In this document: one piece after another, positions 42,380 to 50,396 of the stretch
Layout of the letters: each line of letters begins with the position of its first letter
Position numbering within the stretch: the stretch's first letter is position 1
Source: Hyphomicrobiales bacterium 4NK60-0047b
GTDB taxonomy: Bacteria; Pseudomonadota; Alphaproteobacteria; Rhizobiales; HXMU1428-3
DNA: 64,000 bases
Assembly (NCBI GenBank): GCA_040367435.1
Contig: BAABWY010000003.1
Location: 62,001-126,000 of the forward strand
Direction: 5' to 3'
The notes under the pieces: model-generated
The model's database searches: none
What the model was told of the DNA's origin: nothing
The model's input: only the letters and a program-made list of their open reading frames with translations
Program-made: the position numbers and the translations under genes

Positions 42380-43135
42380 TTACCATTTTAAATGTTGACC
42401 ACCAGCTAATGTGATTGTCTCACCTGTCAAAGAATTAGTTTGTAAAATGAACTTTACAGTTTCAAAAATTTGATCTGGTGTTGTGCCGGCCTCAAGCAAT
42501 GTACCTTTACATTCGTTTTTAAATTCATCTTCTGTTTGGTGAATGCTTTGCAAAACAGGGCCAGGCGCAATTGCGTTGACACGGATGTTTGGCGCAAGAG
42601 ATTGCGCCATGGTGATTGTGGCTGTTGATAAACCAACCTTGCTTAGAGTGTAGCTAAAAAAGGTTGGGTTTAATTTCTGAACTCTTTGATCAGTTATGTT
42701 GATGATATTTGCAGATGCATCTTTATCGCCACCGCTAAGAGCTTTTTGGTGAGCCTCAGCAAAAGCTTTACTTAGCAACAAAGGCGCTTTTAAATTGATT
42801 GCCATCTGCTCATCAAAGGTCTTACTCTCCAGTGTTTTCAGTTCATCTTTGTGAAATACTGAGGCGCAATTGATCAGCAAGTTTGGCAGACCTAGTTCAG
42901 CCTGACAAGCGGCAATGAGAGGTATGACTTCTTTATCATTTTTCAAATCTGCCTTAAGGGAAATGGCTTTACCGCCAAACTTTTTAATCTCTCGGTTAAG
43001 CTCGAGGGCACCTTCTTCAGATTGATTATAATGGGCTGCAATTGACCAGCCCTCTTTGGCTAGGGATAATGCCAAGTGATGCCCTATTCTTTTACCGGCC
43101 CCGGTAATCAGGGCTATGCTTTTTACTTTGCTCAT
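42380..43135 (-). CDS. Pteridine-reductase/FolM-like short-chain dehydrogenase
   Basis: A 251-residue SDR. The NADPH-binding motif is TGAGKRIG (11-18), the Arg being typical of pteridine reductases. The usual catalytic Ser is replaced by D149, with Y162 and K166 in the SYTLSK motif, giving the Asp-Tyr-Lys triad of PTR1. It may reduce dihydropterins (dihydromonapterin or dihydrofolate). The start overlaps the stop of the exchanger gene in an ATGA arrangement, so the two are translationally coupled. Confidence 0.8.
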   Translation of the reverse strand: MSKVKSIALITGAGKRIGHHLALSLAKEGWSIAAHYNQSEEGALELNREIKKFGGKAISLKADLKNDKEVIPLIAACQAELGLPNLLINCASVFHKDELKTLESKTFDEQMAINLKAPLLLSKAFAEAHQKALSGGDKDASANIINITDQRVQKLNPTFFSYTLSKVGLSTATITMAQSLAPNIRVNAIAPGPVLQSIHQTEDEFKNECKGTLLEAGTTPDQIFETVKFILQTNSLTGETITLAGGQHLKW

Positions 43136-44166
43136 GAGTTTGCTGCTGTACCGTTGATCACGGATTGACCTGATGCTTGTTCTGTCTGATTTATGCGCCC
43201 CATCTCAAGAACCTTGTATGTATACAGGCCATAAGCCAAGAGGAAAATGACGCCGACGATTTTGTTTATTTTCCATTTGAAGAGAATAAAGGGCAAGATT
43301 GATAGAGAGGCTGCAATCATCACCCACAAGTCAAATGATAAGAAGACCGGATCAACTGCTATGGGAGTAATAAGTGCAGTGATGCCAAGGACGCCGCATA
43401 TATTATAGATGTTTGATCCAATTGCGTTGCCGAGCGCTAAGCCTGAATGCCCGCGAATAGCTGCCATTACAGTTGCCGCTAGTTCTGGAAGTGATGTTCC
43501 TATGGCCACCACAGTTAGGCCGATGGTTGTATCGGAAACTCCGAACGTTTTTGCAATTTCAACTGCTCCTTTAATGGTGAGCTCAGCACCGATTGCAAGG
43601 CCGATTAATCCCAAGATTACCAAAGACACCATTTTCCATAGTTGCGTTTCTTTTGAGCCCTCGATCTCTTCGATTAGTTCTTCGACATCTTCATCTAATG
43701 CTTCAGATTCGTTTTTATGTTTTCTTGCTCTAAAAAATACATCCACGAGAAAAAGAAGCATTAGCACTGATAGAACAACACCGTGCCAAATGGTCAATGG
43801 TGACCAAAAACAAAGAACTGCCAGTATTATGCAAGCGCCTAACATAAAGAAATAATTGTGATGAATATTTTTTTGATCGCAACAAATCGCAGAAATTAAA
43901 GCTGGGACACCTAAGACGAGCCAAATATTTGCAATATTACTCCCAACAACATTACCAAGTGTGATGCCTGAGAGATCTGCCAGCGCAGCTCTGATTGAAA
44001 TTAACAATTCTGGAGCTGACGTACCAAAGGCAACGATGGTTAAACCAATTATTAAATGTGGTATGTTCATTCGAACAGCAAGGGCTACTGCGCCGCGAAC
44101 CAGAATATCACCGCCAAAAACCAACAGTGATAGCCCTGCAACGAGAAAAACATATGACATATTCAT
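43132..44166 (-). CDS. Na+/Ca2+ exchanger family protein (CaCA, YrbG-like)
   Basis: A 344-residue inner-membrane antiporter with two homologous halves. The alpha-repeats are FGTSAPELLISIRAA and the later IGTSLPELAATVMAA, each followed by a GNVVGSN/GNAIGSN motif. An acidic loop (DEDVEELIEEIEGSKE, about residues 156-171) lies between the halves. It probably exports calcium using sodium or protons. GGAG precedes the ATG at 44166. Confidence 0.9.
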   Translation of the reverse strand: MNMSYVFLVAGLSLLVFGGDILVRGAVALAVRMNIPHLIIGLTIVAFGTSAPELLISIRAALADLSGITLGNVVGSNIANIWLVLGVPALISAICCDQKNIHHNYFFMLGACIILAVLCFWSPLTIWHGVVLSVLMLLFLVDVFFRARKHKNESEALDEDVEELIEEIEGSKETQLWKMVSLVILGLIGLAIGAELTIKGAVEIAKTFGVSDTTIGLTVVAIGTSLPELAATVMAAIRGHSGLALGNAIGSNIYNICGVLGITALITPIAVDPVFLSFDLWVMIAASLSILPFILFKWKINKIVGVIFLLAYGLYTYKVLEMGRINQTEQASGQSVINGTAANS

Positions 44167-44616
44167 GGATCTCCTAGATCGTAAAATGAAGTCTTACCAA
44201 ACACATTTGATTTAGACAATAAAGCTATTAATAACCATCATTCCTTTGCTGACGCATAAAAATTAAGCATTTGCAAACTTGCTGTTCAGAATAGTTTTTT
44301 CCACAACCAGTACTATTTTTTTGCCCGAAACAAATATGTCACAGAATCACCAGTATGTGACATTTTTGCTAATTTAATAAGCAGCAATGCCTAGCAAAAC
44401 GACTTGGCACGGAACTTGTAATACTTATTCCTGAAAGAACATAAGGCCCTTTTCGAATTTTGAAATATTGTTTCAATTGTTCGAGAAAAATGATTACGGG
44501 GATCTTACCTACTTTTGATTTCGAAGGTACTTAACCTTCTTTTTTTGAGTAAACGCATATTTTCATATATGTGTTTTAAAAATTTTTACAAAGTTACATT
44601 CCAATTGGGGGAATAA
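44167..44616. promoter_or_regulatory. 450-base gap with two dyads upstream of the first TorF gene
   Basis: A perfect dyad ATGTCACA (44336-44343) / TGTGACAT (44356-44363) has a 12-base spacer. A second lies at 44450-44489: TTTTCGAA and TGAAA on the left, TTTCA and TTCGAGAAAA on the right. Either could be an operator or a 5' UTR hairpin for the porin gene. No ORF is credible. Confidence 0.45.
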
Positions 44617-45420
44617 ATGAATTATAAATCCATTACAGGTCGTATTGCAGCAACGACAGTTGCTCTATTCGTTTCAACTGGTGTTGCTAATGCAGCTGAT
44701 TTATTTGAACGCGGCAGCTTGAAGGACGCTCCTGTTGAACGTGAACGTCCAGAATTGTCTGCAAATGTTGCTTTAACATCAGATTACATATTCCGTGGTA
44801 TTTCACAAACACAAGAAGGGCCAGCTATTCAAGGTGGCTTCGACGCTTCGTATAAAATGTTTTATGCAGGTGTTTGGGCTTCAAACTTAGACTTCGGTGG
44901 TGATGATAACGGAAATGATATAGCTAACATTGAGATTGATCTTTATGCGGGTATCAAACACAAATTTGGTGCTATCGAAGCTGATCTTGGTGTGATTTAT
45001 TATGCATACCCTGGTGCTGAAGATCCTACTGCTGAACTTGATTATGTTGAAATCAAATTTGGTGCAAGCGGTAACTTGACTGATAAAATTGGTCTTAGTG
45101 GCACACTTTACTACTCACCTGATTATACCGGTGAAACTGGCGAAACTTTGACATATGAAGGTGGTGTTTCTATCGCGCTTGGTACTTACGGCCGCTTCTC
45201 ACCAACATTCACAGGTACTGTTGGCTATGTTGATTTTCTTGAATCAGCAAATGAAGCGCTTTCATATACATACTGGAACGCTGGTGTTGAAGTTGGTTTC
45301 GCTGAAAAGTTCACTCTTGACCTACGTTATTGGGATACAGACATTGATGATGACCATGCTTCTGGTCTAGCTGATGAATCTGAAGAACGCTTTGTAGCAA
45401 CTGTTTCTGCTAGCTTCTAA
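44617..45420 (+). CDS. TorF family putative porin (copy 1)
   Basis: A 267-residue outer-membrane beta-barrel with a signal peptide ending in ANA (residue 27). The TorF/TIGR02001 start LSANVALTSDYIFRGISQT is followed by QGGFDASYKMFYAGVWASN and LDFGGDDNGNDIANIEIDLY. It ends in a terminal aromatic ASF as expected for an outer-membrane protein. A tandem paralogue follows 329 bases later. The substrate is unknown. A terminator lies at 45453-45484. Confidence 0.88.
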   Translation: MNYKSITGRIAATTVALFVSTGVANAADLFERGSLKDAPVERERPELSANVALTSDYIFRGISQTQEGPAIQGGFDASYKMFYAGVWASNLDFGGDDNGNDIANIEIDLYAGIKHKFGAIEADLGVIYYAYPGAEDPTAELDYVEIKFGASGNLTDKIGLSGTLYYSPDYTGETGETLTYEGGVSIALGTYGRFSPTFTGTVGYVDFLESANEALSYTYWNAGVEVGFAEKFTLDLRYWDTDIDDDHASGLADESEERFVATVSASF

Positions 45421-45452
45421 GCACCCATTCAAAAAAGACTATTCTCCAAAGA

Positions 45453-45484
45453 ACGGGGCTTCAAAATTTGAAGCCCCGTTTTTA
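45453..45484. terminator. Intrinsic terminator after TorF copy 1
   Basis: Stem ACGGGGCTTCAA/TTGAAGCCCCGT followed by a T-run; symmetric. Confidence 0.92.
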
Positions 45485-45691
45485 ATTATTCTGAAGATAT
45501 CAAGCCTGATCACGATTTATTGCTTTCGTAAAAAAGTTACGAATCAGCTATATTTGTCTCGGAAAGTTTCTGGATCTATAGTGAAAAATGCGGCTTCAAT
45601 AGACTAGATTTGATTTTAATTTTTACATTTACAAATAACTAACCTGTCACTCTAAATTCTCATGTTGGTGATTTGACTTAATTTTTTTTGT

Positions 45692-45737
45692 AGTGGAAAC
45701 CTAATCCACTTTTTATGAGGTGGTAACCTAATCCACT
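45692..45737 (+). promoter_or_regulatory. Repeated 16-mer in the TorF copy 2 leader
   Basis: GGAAACCTAATCCACT (45695-45710) and GGTAACCTAATCCACT (45722-45737) lie 27 bases apart; the first with its upstream AGT forms an AGTGGA/TCCACT hairpin. The second copy abuts the AGGGGG ribosome-binding site 13 bases before the start codon, so it could control translation. Confidence 0.5.
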
Positions 45738-45749
45738 AGGGGGTACTTA

Positions 45750-46556
45750 ATGAAAACTAACTTCTTAACAACACGAATTGCAGCTTTTTCTGCAGCTCTT
45801 CTTCTTAGCACTGGGATTGCTCATGCGGGTGATCTGTTCAACCGTGGCGGTAGCTTAAAAGATGCACCTGTTGTTCATTCAGATCGTCCTGAATTGTCAG
45901 CTAATGTGGCACTTACTACAGACTATGTGTTTCGCGGAATTTCTCAAACAGAAGAGAACCCAGCCATTCAAGGTGGTTTTGATGCCACTTATAGAATGTT
46001 CTATGCTGGTGTTTGGGCATCGAACCTAGATTTTGGATCTGATGGAAACGGTAACGATATTGCAAATATCGAAATTGATGTTTACGCCGGTCTAAAGCAC
46101 AAATGGCGCAATACAGAATTTGATCTAGGTGTGATTTATTACGCTTACCCAGGTGCTGAAGATGCTGGCGGCGAACTTGATTATGTTGAACTTAAATTTG
46201 GCTCTTCAACAGAACTTACAGATCGTATCACATTCAATTCAACAACTTATTGGTCACCTGATTATACAGGAGAGACAGGTGATGTGATTTCATCTGAATG
46301 GCAGGTTGTTGTTGCACTTGGTGAATATCGTGGCATGAAGCCATCTTTCTCAGCGTTAATCGGTTATGTTGATTTTCTTGATGATGGTTTTGAAGCAAAT
46401 TCATATACCTATTGGAATGCTGGTGTTGAGGTTGGTTTGAATGATAAATTCACTCTTGATCTTCGCTACTGGGACACTGACAATGATGGCAATGACCCAA
46501 ATGCTGGTGAAAATTCAGAAGCACGGTTTGTTGGAACGGTTTCAGCTAGCTTCTAA
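45750..46556 (+). CDS. TorF family putative porin (copy 2)
   Basis: A 268-residue paralogue of the preceding gene, alike along its whole length (ELSANVALTTDYVFRGISQT, QGGFDATYRMFYAGVWASN, YTYWNAGVEVGLNDKFTLDL). The signal peptide ends in AHA (residue 26). The main differences are charged loops near 110-115 and 160-190. It has its own leader and terminator, so the two porins are separately regulated. AGGGGG precedes the ATG. Confidence 0.88.
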   Translation: MKTNFLTTRIAAFSAALLLSTGIAHAGDLFNRGGSLKDAPVVHSDRPELSANVALTTDYVFRGISQTEENPAIQGGFDATYRMFYAGVWASNLDFGSDGNGNDIANIEIDVYAGLKHKWRNTEFDLGVIYYAYPGAEDAGGELDYVELKFGSSTELTDRITFNSTTYWSPDYTGETGDVISSEWQVVVALGEYRGMKPSFSALIGYVDFLDDGFEANSYTYWNAGVEVGLNDKFTLDLRYWDTDNDGNDPNAGENSEARFVGTVSASF

Positions 46557-46575
46557 TTTCACGCTAATTCAAAAA

Positions 46576-46612
46576 ACAAAAACGAGGCTTTTTTTAAAGC
46601 CTCGTTTTTTTT
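46576..46612. terminator. Intrinsic terminator after TorF copy 2
   Basis: A-run, AACGAGGCTTT/AAAGCCTCGTT stem, T-run; it also suits the convergent RNase T2 gene. Confidence 0.9.
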
Positions 46613-46646
46613 ATGATCTTTTTTATAAAAATAAATAAAGATGCCT

Positions 46647-47399
46647 TTATCTCACTGGAGGTAAATAAACCTTTGGTAACCGGCATAATTTCTTTTGATA
46701 TTCGTTTTGACCACAGGCTGTTAATTTGCCGCCTTTATCATAACAAATACGAATTTCCTTCAAACGGCGCTTGCCACATACAATCGAGATCATCTCTGGT
46801 TTCATCTCAGGATTTGCAATGAGAAAATCATTTTCAATTTCTTTTGGTGACAAAAGCATTGGCTTGCTTGGCTTCTGATATCTTGGCGGAATTTTCACGC
46901 TGTTATAGAGGTGGCGCGACAATTTATAATACCCTTCAGGTGTGAGACCTGAACATGTGCCATGTTTTTTATATTCGTGAATGATCAAACCTTTAGATGG
47001 CATGATGTCGAGCATGGATTGAATGACTTCTCTTGAAACCCATGGGTTCTTTTTAAGTCTACAGTTTTGCGGCCAGCCCTTTTTATATTGTGGCCACACA
47101 CCATGCAGAACAAATGAATAGGGGCGACCTGAGGTGCATTGTGGTTCTCTTTTATGTTTGCCTGCTGTTTCACAATAGGTTGGTGACCAGGAAAGAACCA
47201 AATCATAATAATCAAAACGGCCAGGTACGTGTTTTTGATTTCTATAATGGCGCTTATCAGAGCTGTATTTGTTACCATAATCGCGCGCTGTTGCTTGCTC
47301 TGTCTCTGGTTTGAAATGAGATGTGGCCCAAAGACCCGCTATAGCCAATAGCGATAATAGTATTTTCTGCACAGGTTGTTTTATAACAGATCGCTTCAT
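46647..47399 (-). CDS. Ribonuclease T2 family protein
   Basis: A 250-residue exported or periplasmic endonuclease with a signal-anchor segment (about 10-28). The CAS motifs are intact: H99 in SFVLHGVWPQ, and H141, E142, K145, H146 in IIHEYKKHGTC. Four or more cysteines (C76, C88, C113, C149) fit conserved disulfides. It should cut RNA through a 2',3'-cyclic phosphate intermediate, probably for nutrient scavenging. The ATG at 47399 is chosen because AAGGAAA lies upstream; a longer frame from 47435 has none. Confidence 0.88.
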   Translation of the reverse strand: MKRSVIKQPVQKILLSLLAIAGLWATSHFKPETEQATARDYGNKYSSDKRHYRNQKHVPGRFDYYDLVLSWSPTYCETAGKHKREPQCTSGRPYSFVLHGVWPQYKKGWPQNCRLKKNPWVSREVIQSMLDIMPSKGLIIHEYKKHGTCSGLTPEGYYKLSRHLYNSVKIPPRYQKPSKPMLLSPKEIENDFLIANPEMKPEMISIVCGKRRLKEIRICYDKGGKLTACGQNEYQKKLCRLPKVYLPPVR

Positions 47400-47463
47400 A
47401 CGATATTTCCTTTTTAGTGGCGTTTTTTCTCTCACGGCTATTCCAAGTGTTTAATCGTGCATG

Positions 47464-47547
47464 AGCCTCCGAGGGGCGGCGCTAAGCGCCGAACGCCTAT
47501 GGCGCTATGTCCCCCCAGCCAGAAAAGGGCTGGGCTCCTTCTTCGGG
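47464..47547. repeat. Multi-hairpin dispersed element, copy A
   Basis: Conserved start GCCTCCGAGGGGCGGCGC, a GGCGC/GCGCC hairpin with TAA loop, a CGCC/GGCG hairpin, a conserved ATGTCC, a CCAGCC/GGCTGG hairpin, and CTCCTTCTTCGGG. Flanked on the left by CTCTCACGGCTATTC. Related copies are at 56352 and 56531. Confidence 0.7.
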
Positions 47548-47597
47548 CCGATAGCTTTTTTCTCTCACGACTATATAAGTCTTAAGTTGCCTTTTCT

Positions 47598-47678
47598 GTA
47601 CTTCAGATGCCCACAAAGCATCCGTAAGAAGCACCCACGCTATTTTTTGCGCTTCAGTTGCCCACAAAGCAACCGCGC
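47598..47678. repeat. Two REP-like hairpins
   Basis: The first (47598-47627) is an imperfect GATGC/GCATC unit; the second (47649-47678) is a good unit with GCGC/GCGC and GTTGC/GCAAC stems around CCACAAA. They lie between the RNase T2 and oligopeptidase B genes. Confidence 0.75.
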
Positions 47679-47748
47679 TATTTTTCTGCGCTTTAGTTAT
47701 TCATGTTTATTCATAAATTTCAATGAGTTTTACAATTTTACTTATCTA

Positions 47749-49845
47749 TCAGATTAAATTAGCCACTTTTAAGGCAAAGCTTTGGACTATGGCCACTTCT
47801 TTTAAATGATCGAACCGGCCAGAGGCACCTCCATGACCTGCTTCCATGTTTGTTTTCAAGTAAAGGCTGTTCTCATCTGTTTTAGTGTCTCGTAATTTGG
47901 CAACCCATTTTGCTGGCTCCCAATAGGTAACGCGAGGATCTGTTAGTCCTGCCATGACCAGCATTGATGGATAGTCTTGTGCTTTGACATTATCATAGGG
48001 TGAATAGCTTTTAATGCGCTCGTAGGCTTCTTTGCTCTCGATTGGGTTTCCCCATTCCGGCCACTCAGGCGGTGTTAAAGGTAGCGTGTCATCAAGCATT
48101 GTGTTGAGCACATCTACGAAGGGAACTTCTGCGATAATTCCTGCAAACAAATCGGGGTTCATGTTCACTACGGCGCCCATCAGCATGCCACCGGCAGATC
48201 CACCATGGGCAACAATCTTGCCTTTGGTTGTGAAGTTTTCTTTTACAAGATATTCACCCGCTGAAATGAAGTCTTTAAAGCTATTGGTTTTATGTTCCAT
48301 TTTGCCATTTTTATACCAATTGTAGCCTTTTTCCTTACCGCCACGGATGTGAGCAATGGCATAGATAAAGCCACGGTTGACCAGGCTTAAATGGTTAGCG
48401 TAAAAACCGGCTGGCATTGAGATACCGTATGATCCATAGCCATAGAGAAACAGAGGCGCTGAGCCATCTAATGGTGTGTCTTTTTTATAAAGCAATGTGA
48501 CAGGGATCTTCTCTCCGTCATGGGCATCGGCCATCACTCTTCTTGTGACATAATCCTCGATGGTATGACCGGATGGAACTTCTTGTGTTTTTCTCAAAAC
48601 CCGCTCTTTGGTTCTCATATTATAATCAAATATTTGAGCTGGCGTGGTCATTGACGAATAAGTGAAACGAATTAAATCAGTTTTAAACTCATAGCCACTT
48701 GAAAGCCCTAGTGAATAAGCTTCTTCATCAAATGCAATGGCGTGCGATGAATTACTTTCAAGGTCACGAATGACAATACGAGGAAGACCATTTTCCCGCT
48801 CTAGATGCACCATGTAATCAGCGAAGACATTGATATCTATAATTAAACGCCCTGGATGATGATCAATTAAGTCTTTCCAATTTTCCATTGCAGTTTGATC
48901 AACAGGGGTTGTTACAATTTTAAAATCTTCAGCCTCATCTTTGTTGGTGAGGATGTAAAGCGTGCCATTTCGCTCTTCAATAGAATATTCATGACCGCTT
49001 ATGCGTGCTGCAACGCAGACAGGCGCCCCTTTTTGATCGTCAGCATCGATTAAATGCCACTCTGATGTTTCATGACCTGATGCATTGATGACGACATATT
49101 TATTTGATTGAGTTGTGCCGATATTTACAAAGAAACCCGGGTCTTGCTCCTGGTAGACCAATTCATCAGTTTTGTCTGCTGCATTACTTAAGTGCCTGTT
49201 ACCTAAGTGTCTGTACACAAAGGCTGGGCGATGGTTGTCATCTCTCTGGACATAATAAAGGGTTTCGCTATCATTGCCCCAACAGATGTTTCCTGTTGTT
49301 TTTTCAATCGAATGGGTCCGATCTTCGCCAGTTTTTATGTCCCTGATATAGGCCGTGTAATATTCAGAGCCTTTGTCATCAACTGACCAGGCAACCAGCT
49401 CATGATTTGGGCTGTGGCTAATGCCGCCAAATTGGAAATATGCTTTGCCTTCGCTTAATTTATTCCCATCAAGCAGGACGGTCTCAATGCCTGTTTCATT
49501 ATGTTTACGGCAATAGAGGGGATGTTCACCATCTTGGACATATGAGATGTAATAACTCCATTCCCCATCTGGTTGAGGGACGGAACTATCATCTTGTTTA
49601 ATCCGCCCTTTTAACTCTTCGAATAGTATAGCTTGCAAATCTGACGTGTCTTTTAGGGCCTCTTCAGTATAAGCATTCTCAGCTTCAAGATACGATCTGA
49701 TCTCGTGATCTAGTTTTGATGGGTCTGTCATGACCTCTTGCCAATTATCTGCACGGAGCCAGTGATAAGGGTCTTCATAAGTAAGACCATGGTGGGTGTT
49801 TGAAATTGGTCGTTTTTCGGCTTTTGGTGCAGGCAGAGTGCTCAT
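47749..49845 (-). CDS. ptrB: Oligopeptidase B (S9A serine peptidase)
   Basis: A 698-residue cytoplasmic peptidase with an N-terminal seven-bladed propeller (about 70-400) and a C-terminal alpha/beta-hydrolase. The catalytic triad is S550 (HGGSAGGM), D636 (GLTDPRV) and H671 (AGHGG); the spacings are close to those of E. coli PtrB (532, 617, 652). It cuts small peptides after Lys or Arg. The start at 49845 follows AGGAC eight bases upstream; a longer frame adds about 19 residues without support. Confidence 0.92.
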   Translation of the reverse strand: MSTLPAPKAEKRPISNTHHGLTYEDPYHWLRADNWQEVMTDPSKLDHEIRSYLEAENAYTEEALKDTSDLQAILFEELKGRIKQDDSSVPQPDGEWSYYISYVQDGEHPLYCRKHNETGIETVLLDGNKLSEGKAYFQFGGISHSPNHELVAWSVDDKGSEYYTAYIRDIKTGEDRTHSIEKTTGNICWGNDSETLYYVQRDDNHRPAFVYRHLGNRHLSNAADKTDELVYQEQDPGFFVNIGTTQSNKYVVINASGHETSEWHLIDADDQKGAPVCVAARISGHEYSIEERNGTLYILTNKDEAEDFKIVTTPVDQTAMENWKDLIDHHPGRLIIDINVFADYMVHLERENGLPRIVIRDLESNSSHAIAFDEEAYSLGLSSGYEFKTDLIRFTYSSMTTPAQIFDYNMRTKERVLRKTQEVPSGHTIEDYVTRRVMADAHDGEKIPVTLLYKKDTPLDGSAPLFLYGYGSYGISMPAGFYANHLSLVNRGFIYAIAHIRGGKEKGYNWYKNGKMEHKTNSFKDFISAGEYLVKENFTTKGKIVAHGGSAGGMLMGAVVNMNPDLFAGIIAEVPFVDVLNTMLDDTLPLTPPEWPEWGNPIESKEAYERIKSYSPYDNVKAQDYPSMLVMAGLTDPRVTYWEPAKWVAKLRDTKTDENSLYLKTNMEAGHGGASGRFDHLKEVAIVQSFALKVANLI

Positions 49846-50396
49846 AGATTTGTCCTGAAAATTGAAAGTGCCTAAGATTTGATGGTGATCTTCAAAGATC
49901 ACAGAAATTTATTTGAACTGTTGGTTCTATCATTATTACCCCCTTATCGCTAGCTGATTGATGATAGTTTTTTGTTTTTTTACTGGGGTTTGTCACGAAT
50001 AAGATGAATACCAATTGTTTTGTTTGGGATAACCCGCCCTCTATAGGATCAATGGCTTGAATTTTAAAAAAAATCATTGCTATTGTTTGGGTTATTAAAG
50101 TTTGAGATGAGTGTCTTTGTTCTACTTTTCGCTCTTTTTATTCTTACTCAGTTTTTTATATAAGTTTCAGAGCGTGTCTCATTTTTAACTAAGCGTCAGC
50201 CTAAACTGTGTTCAGCCTTTTAAAGGGTGTCTGTTATTTTAAAATAGGTTTTTCTGTTTTTTTGAGTTCTGTATCCTTCTGTTTCTTGTTTGTTTCCTTG
50301 TTTAATTATTTTGTTCAGTAGTTTATTGATTTACCGGTCTTTCGATTTGTTCTCGCTTACATTGCTGGTTTTAACCTGAAATAAAGAGGCTTTCTT
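49846..50396. other. 551-base gap before the mrp operon
   Basis: T-rich with no credible ORF. The mrp promoter and, on the other strand, the ptrB promoter must lie here, but neither can be placed reliably. No repeat family was recognised in it. Confidence 0.4.
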
